From the NCBI GenBank assembly GCA_023898405.1, contig CP060221.1, positions 930,001-994,000 on the forward strand: DNA of 64,000 nucleotides. The letters run 5' to 3'. Shown here one piece after another: positions 51,417 to 59,710 of the stretch. Source of the stretch: Myxococcales bacterium (GTDB taxonomy: Bacteria > Myxococcota > UBA727 > JABDBI01). A program made the position numbers and the translations under genes. The notes under the pieces were generated by a model that had not been told where the DNA came from, did no database searches, and was given only the letters and a program-made list of their open reading frames with translations. How positions within the stretch are numbered: position 1 is the stretch's first letter; the number at the start of each line of letters is the position of its first letter.

Positions 51417-52745
51417 ATGGGACCAGCATTTAAACTAGGATGTTTTTTCTCAGTATTTGTTATATTATTTTCGCTCTTTGGCGTTATTATCAACTCTCAG
51501 TTCGATAATTTTTCTTTGCTTATTGAAGATCTTCACGATCACCCTATGGCTGTTATGCGTAGTTCTTCATCCGCTGCTCTCGACGTAGTAAAGATCTCGC
51601 GTAACATCAAAGAAGCTCTCCTCATCAAAAACAAGGCACAAAGAGATCGCATCATAGCCTCTTTATCAATTTACGAAACCAACATTAGAAGGGAGCTGAA
51701 ACTAGTTAACGCTCGTATAACAGGCGAAGAAGGAAGCGTGCTTATCAATAATGCTTTCAACTCTCTTAAAAGATGGCCTCCTCTTAAAGAAAAAATATTG
51801 GTCCTTGTAGATAAAGGCAATATCGACAAAGCCTTTGAGTTGCTTCGCAGTGAAGGCAATAATCTTTTAAGTTATATAGAAAACTCAATTTTAAAACTTA
51901 CAAACTTTGCAGTAGGTCAAGGCATGCACTACCATGCCCTCGGTATTCAAACCACAACAAAAGCCAGGATAATTCTCCTTGTATCAGGCTTTATTGTCGT
52001 TTTGCTTTTTATTGTCGTGGGATTCATTATTGGAAGATTTCTCATTAAGCCCGAGTATACTGTTAAAGATTATTTAGTTCGAGTTACAAAAAATGATTTA
52101 AATCTTTCAATCCCTTTCAATGAAACATTGGGGGGAGCAATGGGAAAACACTTACTCAAGTTCATTCAAATGGTTAAAGAACACATCGATCCTGCTCAAG
52201 ATCAAATTAGAGATATGCAAAAAAATATTAATAGCGTTCTTTCTTATCGACAAAATTTTATAAAAACCTCAGATGCCCTTGAGCAAAAAACTGAGTACCT
52301 TGACAAGAAATCTTTAGAATTAGTTGAAAAGATTCATCCTGTGATTGACTCTGTTGCTACCTTTGCTGCCAACAACAAGCAGATCGAGAATGATTTAAAA
52401 ATAGTAATGCAAATAACATCAAGTCAACAGCTTCTACTTGGCACATTAAAAAGCGCTGTTGACCAAGAAAAACTTCAACAAATAAAAGATCAAGAAAATT
52501 CGATTAATAACTACATTAAAAGTAGTGTCGAAATTATTTCGCAAGCTTCAGTTCTCTCGCAAAATTTAAAACTGTCTTTGAAAGAAATATCTGATCTGTG
52601 CACCGAAAAAACAAGCTTCAAAAATGATATCAATGACTTAAGAAACTCGCTTCAAACTATTGTCGATAGCTTGGAAAAAGTTCGAAGCGATAGTGTCACA
52701 GTAAAAAAGATGTTGCGCTATGAAACAAAAAATGGAGAAACTTAA
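51417..52745 (+). CDS. Four-helix-bundle membrane sensor with coiled-coil, no MCP signalling tip
   Basis: A 442-residue protein with TM1 (about 7-26), a periplasmic helical domain (about 30-185) of the 4HB_MCP type, TM2 (about 186-212), a HAMP-like segment and a long cytoplasmic coiled coil to residue 435. The conserved hairpin tip of chemoreceptors is absent, so it is not a normal chemotaxis receptor. AGGAAG sits before the ATG. Because it starts 9 bases after the channel gene, the two are surely co-transcribed and may form one sensory or gating complex. Confidence 0.75.
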   Translation: MGPAFKLGCFFSVFVILFSLFGVIINSQFDNFSLLIEDLHDHPMAVMRSSSSAALDVVKISRNIKEALLIKNKAQRDRIIASLSIYETNIRRELKLVNARITGEEGSVLINNAFNSLKRWPPLKEKILVLVDKGNIDKAFELLRSEGNNLLSYIENSILKLTNFAVGQGMHYHALGIQTTTKARIILLVSGFIVVLLFIVVGFIIGRFLIKPEYTVKDYLVRVTKNDLNLSIPFNETLGGAMGKHLLKFIQMVKEHIDPAQDQIRDMQKNINSVLSYRQNFIKTSDALEQKTEYLDKKSLELVEKIHPVIDSVATFAANNKQIENDLKIVMQITSSQQLLLGTLKSAVDQEKLQQIKDQENSINNYIKSSVEIISQASVLSQNLKLSLKEISDLCTEKTSFKNDINDLRNSLQTIVDSLEKVRSDSVTVKKMLRYETKNGET

Positions 52746-52814
52746 TTTTTTAAAACGCTCTTCATTTTTCGCTGGTGAGTTTTTTAAAATCAGCAAGAGA
52801 GTGCCAAAACTAGA

Positions 52815-52850
52815 CCACCCTGCTCACACAAGGTGGCATAAATTTTTTAG
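52815..52850 (+). terminator. Weak terminator after the channel/sensor pair
   Basis: CCACC (52815-52819) and GGTGG (52832-52836) with a following TTTTTT. It lies between convergent genes. Confidence 0.4.
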
Positions 52851-53257
52851 AGCACATCAAGATATTTGGCGCGTTTCTTTTTAATATTCTCTACTATTTT
52901 TTGCACAGTAACGATGTCACCAGAATAAACACGATCTACCAACTTAGTATCAGCAAGTAGATGTAAAGCTTCATCGAGTGCACCCGCGGTAGAAGCCGAA
53001 AAAGTATTGGGAAACAATGCTTCCCACACTTCATACTGTTCTAAAGGCTGCATATGAGTTCGCATAAAGACATGAAAATCTGATCCAGGCCTTAAATCGA
53101 TCCGCTGATTGGAAGAATAACTACGCTGCGCACGATATTGAGAGTAATAAAGCTCACACAAGCTATAGGCTACCTCCTTTCGCCAATCATCTTCTGGAAC
53201 TTTTATCCTATTTCCATCTTTTTCTTCTTCAGCAATCAAACCACGCCAATCCACCAT
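52847..53257 (-). CDS. Small cytoplasmic protein of unknown function
   Basis: About 136 residues from ATG 53257 with GAGGTG 4 bases upstream. Tyr- and Arg-rich middle (CELYYSQYRAQRSYSSNQRID), then a helical C-terminus (GALDEALHLLADTKL, VQKIVENIKKKRAKY). No family recognised. It follows dapB on the same strand with a 33-base gap and may be part of that operon. Confidence 0.7.
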   Translation of the reverse strand: MVDWRGLIAEEEKDGNRIKVPEDDWRKEVAYSLCELYYSQYRAQRSYSSNQRIDLRPGSDFHVFMRTHMQPLEQYEVWEALFPNTFSASTAGALDEALHLLADTKLVDRVYSGDIVTVQKIVENIKKKRAKYLDVL

Positions 53258-53290
53258 TATCACCTCATTTTCACTACACTATTTATCGGC

Positions 53291-54055
53291 TCAATTAGGC
53301 CTATTTTCTATTGTCATATTTAGATTTAGCACATCAGCCATGTCATACAATCCAGGTCCTTGCTGCGAAAGAAAAAGCGCTGCAAACAAAGCACCTTCAG
53401 CAAATATTGCTCTATCAAAGACCTTGTGGCTTATCTCTAAGCATTCGTTTTTCTTAAAGAAGCGAACTGAGTGTTCACCCATCACTTCAGCAATACGAGC
53501 ACAATTTATTTCTATATCTTGATCAAGCTCAGCTTCAGCCCCTTCTATAGCTTTTTTAATTGCCAAAGCTGTTCCACTGGGCGCATCTTTTTTATGACGG
53601 TGGTGAATATCGTTGATAAGCACAGCAGAGTGAGGCAGTGTTGCTGCAGCCAGGTGACTAAATTCAATCATTAAATTAGCCATGATGGATGTGTTAGGAG
53701 CGAATAAAACCCCTATGTATTCCGCAGCTCTCGACAAAAGAGTCATATGAGCAGATGGATGTCCTGTAGTGCCAACCAGTAACGAGCATTTGTGTCTGCT
53801 TGCAAAAGTCACCAATGACTCAAGCTTGCTAAAGTGTGAAAAATCGACAATCAAAGTTTTTGGCCTAAGATGTGGCACAAGTTGATCGAGTTCACTAACA
53901 ACCGGAAATTCCCACTCATTGGGAGCGTTTTGTTCAGGGCGAGAACTGATCACTGCACCAATAATTTCAAAACGAGCATCGTTGGAAAATTTTTTAATCA
54001 AAGTTTGTCCCATACGCCCTAGAGCGCCAACAATGATCAAGGGAATTGGAGTCAT
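53291..54055 (-). CDS. dapB: 4-Hydroxy-tetrahydrodipicolinate reductase
   Basis: A 254-residue enzyme of the lysine/DAP pathway that reduces the product of DapA with NAD(P)H. N-terminal IVGALGRMGQTLIKKF, GTTGHPSAH, and the signature DIHHRHKKDAPSGTAL with the catalytic His/Lys. The ATG at 54055 overlaps the dapA stop (ATGA), so translation is coupled. Its product is needed for peptidoglycan and lysine. Confidence 0.95.
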   Translation of the reverse strand: MTPIPLIIVGALGRMGQTLIKKFSNDARFEIIGAVISSRPEQNAPNEWEFPVVSELDQLVPHLRPKTLIVDFSHFSKLESLVTFASRHKCSLLVGTTGHPSAHMTLLSRAAEYIGVLFAPNTSIMANLMIEFSHLAAATLPHSAVLINDIHHRHKKDAPSGTALAIKKAIEGAEAELDQDIEINCARIAEVMGEHSVRFFKKNECLEISHKVFDRAIFAEGALFAALFLSQQGPGLYDMADVLNLNMTIENRPN

Positions 54056-54993
54056 GAGCACAGCCCCTTCTGCTTGAAATTTTTTATAAAATCAAAGTCA
54101 TTGCACTGTTCAAGCAAGACTTTTTCATCGTGTTCAGAAAGCGGCACAAGCGGCAGACGAAAATATTTTTTGAGCATATCCATAGCCGCCAAAATAGTTT
54201 TGATAGGAATGGGATTGCTGTGAGAAAATAAAATTTTGCATAAGCTATTCAGGCGGCTCGCTATTTTTTGCGCATAAACGATTTCACCCTGCCTAAAACA
54301 CCTATAGAGTGTGAGCATCTCCGATGCTGCAACATGTGAGAGCACGGAAATATTGCCATCCGCTCCAAGAGCTAAAAATGAAAAGAAGCTACTGTCTTCA
54401 CCACAGAAAAACAAAAAATTGGGCTTAGCTTCGCGACCAAGGCGAATCATATCGACCATACGCTCTATGTTTGAGTTCGCATCTTTCAATCCGATAATAA
54501 GTGGATTTTCTAACGCAATTTTCGCCATAGTTTGGGGCGCCAAATCGATACCCGTACGGCCAAAAGCATTGTACACAATAATAGGTTTTTGAGCATTTTG
54601 AGCTATGGTCGAAAAATGCATAAACAAACCATCTTGTGTCGCTTTGTTGTAGTAAGGCACTACCTGCAAAGTAGCATCCGCTCCTGCATCTTCCATGATT
54701 TTCTGCCATTCAATGGCTTGTCTGGTGGAATTACTCCCTGCTCCAGCGATCACCCGCTGATCGCTATTAAGCACGTCTTTAGCAATTTTAATCAAACGTA
54801 CTTTTTCTTGGGTTGAAAGGGTAGGAGATTCACCGGTGGTACCGGCCAAAACAACCCCGTGAACTCCTTCTTCTTTTTGCTGCAACAAAAGTTTACAAAA
54901 ACTTTCCTCATCAAGTTCACCATTTTCACAAAAAGGCGTTACCAAGGCAGTATGAATACCTTTGAATTGATCTGTTATTTGAGCGCTGAGCAT
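54052..54993 (-). CDS. dapA: 4-Hydroxy-tetrahydrodipicolinate synthase
   Basis: About 313 residues from ATG 54993 with GGGAGAAG upstream; the earlier GTG 55008 is less likely. Catalyses condensation of pyruvate with aspartate semialdehyde. Motifs: LAGTTGESPTLS, VVPYYNKATQDGL, IVYNAFGRTGIDL and the Schiff-base Lys in IIGLKDANSN. First gene of dapA-dapB, divergent from ileS. Confidence 0.95.
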   Translation of the reverse strand: MLSAQITDQFKGIHTALVTPFCENGELDEESFCKLLLQQKEEGVHGVVLAGTTGESPTLSTQEKVRLIKIAKDVLNSDQRVIAGAGSNSTRQAIEWQKIMEDAGADATLQVVPYYNKATQDGLFMHFSTIAQNAQKPIIVYNAFGRTGIDLAPQTMAKIALENPLIIGLKDANSNIERMVDMIRLGREAKPNFLFFCGEDSSFFSFLALGADGNISVLSHVAASEMLTLYRCFRQGEIVYAQKIASRLNSLCKILFSHSNPIPIKTILAAMDMLKKYFRLPLVPLSEHDEKVLLEQCNDFDFIKNFKQKGLCS

Positions 54994-55109
54994 CGATACT
55001 TCTCCCACAATAGGTCTCAGCCTGCCTCTTTAGCTATTTTTTGGCAAATGGGTTGTTTTAGGATAAACAGCATGACAAAAGCCTTACTGCTCTTGCAAAG
55101 AACAAAATA

Positions 55110-55208
55110 ATACCAATCCCAGAAATTAACTAAGTCTAATTTCTGAACGCCCGCAGCAAAACGATGACTAGGAAGAAATTAGGCTTAGTTATTTACTGGG
55201 GTTGGTAT
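55110..55208. repeat. About 100-bp palindromic repeat, copy 2
   Basis: Ends ATACCAATCCCAG and CTGGGGTTGGTAT. The reverse complement aligns with 8873-8976 along its whole length. It lies between the divergent dapA and ileS genes. Confidence 0.8.
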
Positions 55209-55214
55209 AAAAGT

Positions 55215-55260
55215 TTGAGAGAACAGTAAAAAGCAGTTCAGACTCTCACTGTTCTCTTAA
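55215..55260 (+). promoter_or_regulatory. Long-stem hairpin in the ileS leader
   Basis: TTGAGAGAACAGT (55215-55227) pairs with ACTGTTCTCTTAA (55248-55260) with one G-U, around a 20-base loop. No T-run follows, so it is not an obvious terminator. It lies about 55 bases before the ileS start and does not show T-box features. Confidence 0.5.
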
Positions 55261-55313
55261 GTGTAAAAATTTTATTGGCTTATCATGTTTGCTGTTTGAA
55301 TTGAGGTGTTGTG

Positions 55314-58300
55314 ATGAATCATTTTCCAACTCTATCCAAAAACTTTAACTTCACTGAAGAAGAAAAGTCTGTTCTTGAATTGTGGGATCGCATCGATGCC
55401 TTCAAGCGCTCAATCAAGCAAAAAAAATCTTTGGGAGCGACACCTTACAGCTTTTATGATGGCCCTCCATTTGCCACAGGACTTCCTCACTACGGACACC
55501 TCGTTGCATCTTCCATCAAAGATACGGTTGCTCGTTATTGGACCATGCGTGGTCATTATGTTGAGCGACGGTTTGGCTGGGATACCCATGGTTTACCCAT
55601 TGAGATGGAAACCGAAAAAAGCCTAGGTCTTTCTGGCCCACACAGCATACGCGAGTATGGCATTGGAAAATTTAATGAAGCATGCCGCTCAGGAGTTCTC
55701 AAATATACCCAAGAATGGCGCAGAGTTATCCGCCGTTTGGGGCGCTGGGTAGATTTTGACAATGACTATAAAACTCTCGATCGTTCTTTTATGGAATCGG
55801 TGTGGTGGGTATTTTCTGAGCTTTGGAAAAAAGATTTGGTGTATCAAGGCTTTCGTGTCATGCCCTACAGTGTACGCCTCTCCACACCTCTTTCTAATTT
55901 TGAAGCTAATCTCAACTACCAAGAAGTACAAGATCCAGCGGTCACTATCAAAGCAGAGCTTAAAGATGAGGCCAATACCTTTCTTTTAATCTGGACCACC
56001 ACTCCCTGGACCTTGCCCTCTAATTTGGCCATAGCCGTAGGAAATGCCATTGACTACCTTAAAGTAAAACAAAAAGGCGATGAAAATAATTATATTGTTG
56101 CCGAGGCGCTTGCTGAAAAAGTTTTTAAAAATGGCTTTAAGATCGTTCAAAAACTCAAAGGCTCCGATCTAGTTGGACGAAGTTATCATCCTATATATTC
56201 CCACACCGACTATGCATCAGCATTGGGAAATGATCTATCGAAATGTTTTAAAGTGATCGCTTCTGATCATGTCACAACAGAGAACGGAACTGGCTTGGTG
56301 CACATGGCTCCTGCTTTTGGAGCTGATGACTTCGAAGCTTGCAAAAAAGAAGGCATTCCATTTTTGGATCCCATCGATGAGGAAGGAAAATTTTATGCCT
56401 GGACTCCAAAACTTTTGGGATTGAATTTTAAAGATGCCGACAAAGCCGTTTTAAAAACTCTAAAAGAAGAGCACAAAGTTTTTGATCACTCTGTCATTGT
56501 TCACTCTTATCCATTTTGTTGGCGTTCCAATACGCCTCTCATGTATAAAGCCGTCCCTGTTTGGTTTATCAATGTACCAAAAATAAAAGAACGAATGAGC
56601 AGGCACAATGAAAGCATTCACTGGGTCCCCGAAGCCATCGGCCATAAGCGTTTTGCCCGCTGGCTCGAAGATGCAAGCGACTGGTCAGTTTCGCGCAATC
56701 GATTCTGGGGCACCCCGATTCCCATCTGGCATTGCAAAGCGTGCGATCATAAAATTTGTCTGTCATCTGCCCAAGAGTTAGAAGAAAAAAGTGGCGCAAT
56801 ACTCGATGATCTTCACAGTCACTTTATCGATGGCCTAGAGATTCCATGCAGTCAGTGTGGCTCTTCTATGCAGCGTATTTCTGAGGTATTTGATTGTTGG
56901 TTTGAGTCAGGTTCAATGCCGGTAGCTCAGATACATTATCCTTTTGAAAATCAGGAATTTTTTAACTCATCTTTTCCTGCAGATTTTATCGCTGAAGGTC
57001 TGGACCAAACGAGAGGCTGGTTTTATACCCTCTTGGTAATTTCTACTGCTCTCTTTGACAAACCTCCTTTTAAAAACGTCATCGTCAACGGCATGGTATT
57101 GGCTGCTGACGGTGCTAAAATGAGCAAATCCAAGAAGAATTATCCTGATCCAGAGCATGTTATTAATGAGTATGGTTCGGATGCTCTGCGTGCATATCTC
57201 ATAGGATCACCTGTTGTTCGTGCAGAGCCCCTCCAGTTTAAAGAGCAGGATGTTAAAGAAATTGTACGTTCGGTACTTTTGCCACTTTTTAACTCGTGGT
57301 CATTTTTTGTGCAGTATGCAAATCTCGATGCTTTTGATCCAAAGGATATAAATAAAGCTCTGAGCCTTAAGGATCGACCTGAGATCGATCGCTGGATTAT
57401 TTCAAAACTGCAATCTTTAATAGCTATAGTTAATAAAGAAATGTCAGGCTACTACCTTTATAAAACCATTCAGCCCATACTCAGCTTTATCGATGACCTC
57501 ACAAACTGGTACATTCGTCGAAGCCGCAGACGTTTTTGGAAAAATGCTGATAGCCCTCAGGAGCATGCTGATAAACTTGCTGCCTACGCCACTCTCTATG
57601 AAGTGCTCACTACTTTTGCCAAAACTCTGGCACCGATTTTGCCCTTTTTAAGTGAAATGCTCTATCAAAATCTTGTGGTTCATGCAGGTCTCAACAAATC
57701 TCAAGAAGATAGCGTGCACTTGTGTGATTTTCCTCAAGCTGATCCAGCTAAAATTGATCACAAACTTGAAGAACACATCCGCACTATCCGTCAGGTAGTT
57801 AACATGGGCCGGGCTTTAAGAGAAAAATATCGACTTAAAACTCGCCAGCCTTTGCTCAAAATTACCGTGGTAAGTCACTCTGAAGACGCCATGAATGCGC
57901 TCACTGCTCACGAAGAATTGATTCTATCTGAACTCAATGTTCGGAGTCTGGAACTTTTACGAGAAGATGACTCCTTGTGCACACTGAGCTGCAGACCTAA
58001 TTTCAAGCACCTAGGTCCGCGTGTTGGCAAAGATATGAAAACTATGAGCCAGGCCATCGCCGCGCTTTCTCGAGCTCAATTACAAATGCTTGAGGCTGGC
58101 GATATTTTGTCGCTCAATGGCTACCACATAAGTATCGACGACGTGACGATTGTGAGAGAAGCAGTCAAAGACGTGGTGGTAATGAATGAAGATCACATCA
58201 CGGTTGCGCTTGATACCGAAATTAACCAGGAGCTAAGATACGAGGGAATCATGCGTGATGCTCTAAGCACCTTGCAACGACACCGAAAAGCTTTGGGACT

Positions 58301-58502
58301 AGAAGTAAGCGATCGCATAAAAATTTATCTCAGCAGCGACAATGATGAAATCATCGTGGCGCTCAAACAACATCAAAACTATTTGGCTTCTGAATTGTTG
58401 GCGAGCGATTTAACAATTGAAAAAGCTCTCTCTCAAGATGCCGATTGCCAAGAACTCATGGTTGACAACATGACTATATGGACAAAAATCACTAAGGCTT
58501 AA
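55314..58502 (+). CDS. ileS: Isoleucyl-tRNA synthetase, eukaryote/Chlamydia-like type
   Basis: 1062 residues, charging tRNA-Ile with isoleucine. HIGH-type motif GLPHYGHLVAS, KMSKSKKNYPDPE, editing domain GTTPWTLPSNLAIA-like, and a zinc-type CKACDHKIC with CSQCGSSM. RRFGWDTHGLPIEMETEK and RVIRRLGRWVDFDNDYKT match the eukaryotic/ileS2 branch rather than the common bacterial IleS1. ATG 55314 has GAGG 7 bases upstream. The ileS2 type can resist mupirocin, but that is not shown here. Confidence 0.95.
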   Translation: MNHFPTLSKNFNFTEEEKSVLELWDRIDAFKRSIKQKKSLGATPYSFYDGPPFATGLPHYGHLVASSIKDTVARYWTMRGHYVERRFGWDTHGLPIEMETEKSLGLSGPHSIREYGIGKFNEACRSGVLKYTQEWRRVIRRLGRWVDFDNDYKTLDRSFMESVWWVFSELWKKDLVYQGFRVMPYSVRLSTPLSNFEANLNYQEVQDPAVTIKAELKDEANTFLLIWTTTPWTLPSNLAIAVGNAIDYLKVKQKGDENNYIVAEALAEKVFKNGFKIVQKLKGSDLVGRSYHPIYSHTDYASALGNDLSKCFKVIASDHVTTENGTGLVHMAPAFGADDFEACKKEGIPFLDPIDEEGKFYAWTPKLLGLNFKDADKAVLKTLKEEHKVFDHSVIVHSYPFCWRSNTPLMYKAVPVWFINVPKIKERMSRHNESIHWVPEAIGHKRFARWLEDASDWSVSRNRFWGTPIPIWHCKACDHKICLSSAQELEEKSGAILDDLHSHFIDGLEIPCSQCGSSMQRISEVFDCWFESGSMPVAQIHYPFENQEFFNSSFPADFIAEGLDQTRGWFYTLLVISTALFDKPPFKNVIVNGMVLAADGAKMSKSKKNYPDPEHVINEYGSDALRAYLIGSPVVRAEPLQFKEQDVKEIVRSVLLPLFNSWSFFVQYANLDAFDPKDINKALSLKDRPEIDRWIISKLQSLIAIVNKEMSGYYLYKTIQPILSFIDDLTNWYIRRSRRRFWKNADSPQEHADKLAAYATLYEVLTTFAKTLAPILPFLSEMLYQNLVVHAGLNKSQEDSVHLCDFPQADPAKIDHKLEEHIRTIRQVVNMGRALREKYRLKTRQPLLKITVVSHSEDAMNALTAHEELILSELNVRSLELLREDDSLCTLSCRPNFKHLGPRVGKDMKTMSQAIAALSRAQLQMLEAGDILSLNGYHISIDDVTIVREAVKDVVVMNEDHITVALDTEINQELRYEGIMRDALSTLQRHRKALGLEVSDRIKIYLSSDNDEIIVALKQHQNYLASELLASDLTIEKALSQDADCQELMVDNMTIWTKITKA

Positions 58503-58549
58503 AATAAGCTTCGTTTTTTGATAGAGAAATTTTTTGTAGGGCAAAGTGT

Positions 58550-59587
58550 ATGGACAGACTTGTGCAAAAATTTTTATTTTTGATTATATTCTCTGTGCTA
58601 GCATGCAATCCTACTAACAAGAATCAAGATACCGATCGTGCCCTTAGAGATAAAAAACTCAACAAAAAAGCAAAAAATCATCAATACAGCAATGATAAGC
58701 CATCAGAGAAAGGAGAGTACTCGATACTAAGTTACAATCTTTTTGGTGGCATCTGTTTAAATAATGATAATTCACTATTCAGTAGGCTATTAAAGAATAT
58801 AGATATTTTCTTCACACAAGAATCCGTAGACATAAATACTCTCTTTCATCTCAGCAAGGCTATTCCGACTGGCTATGGCCCAGAGACGGTAAGCGTGTAT
58901 TTAGCTCATACAATTGAGCATAAGCCTTTTAAAGGAGAGAAAATCAGCACACAGAGCACTACTGCTGAGATTCCCGATCGCCATGCAATAGTTGCCGATT
59001 TAGACGGCTTAAAAATTGCCAATCTGCATCTGTCAGGTGGTCGATATGACGATAATTTTATCGCCAAGAATATTGATAATCAGCAGCAGATCAATGCCTA
59101 CATAAAATATAAGACACAACTCTTAAATGACGTCATCAAAAAAAATCCTGATATAATCCTTGGAGATTTCAATAGCGTATACGCTAGCGACCCTACGTTA
59201 AAGCAAAGCTTTTATGATTCTCAATTTAATTATTTTGCCAACAATCAATTCATAAAACATCCACTAAATGATGCCCAAAAAGAAGTAATTCTTAAGCTCA
59301 ACCAAAGCCCATACGATCTGCTGTCAGCCATGGGATACTTCTATGCTCAGCCTCAAAACGAAAAGTCTGCTATCACTAACTGCCGTGGGCTCAGCATCAT
59401 AGATTCCATTTGGTATAAAAAAGATCGAGTTGAACTAAAGGATGTCGAGATTGTAGAAATATTTCAAAACAAGCAAAGGTGCTCTGCACCCTTTTGTCCC
59501 TTAGGTGGAAATCCAACGACAGGAGGCCTATCCGATCATAATCCTATTAGGGCAAAAGTAAGTAAAATTGCTAAACTGCCCAAATAA
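58550..59587 (+). CDS. Endonuclease/exonuclease/phosphatase-fold lipoprotein
   Basis: A 345-residue protein with a leader and lipobox (VLACN at about 19), so exported and anchored. EEP-fold motifs: ILSYNLFGG, FFTQES (Glu), IANLHLSGGRYDD, DIILGDFNSVYA (Asp, Asn) and GLSDHNPIRAKV (Asp, His). Family members are DNases, phosphatases or sphingomyelinases; substrate unknown. Linker of charged residues between about 25 and 55. A stand-alone gene between ileS and the amine oxidase. Confidence 0.8.
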   Translation: MDRLVQKFLFLIIFSVLACNPTNKNQDTDRALRDKKLNKKAKNHQYSNDKPSEKGEYSILSYNLFGGICLNNDNSLFSRLLKNIDIFFTQESVDINTLFHLSKAIPTGYGPETVSVYLAHTIEHKPFKGEKISTQSTTAEIPDRHAIVADLDGLKIANLHLSGGRYDDNFIAKNIDNQQQINAYIKYKTQLLNDVIKKNPDIILGDFNSVYASDPTLKQSFYDSQFNYFANNQFIKHPLNDAQKEVILKLNQSPYDLLSAMGYFYAQPQNEKSAITNCRGLSIIDSIWYKKDRVELKDVEIVEIFQNKQRCSAPFCPLGGNPTTGGLSDHNPIRAKVSKIAKLPK

Positions 59588-59710
59588 TTTCTCCTACAAA
59601 GCTTTAACGATTAAACCTTGCTAAGCCCACGAAACCCCCAATCTTCGATGGACTAAATTGCAAGTTCAAAAAGTTTTTATAACGTGTACAAAAATAAGCG
59701 GCTATCAACT

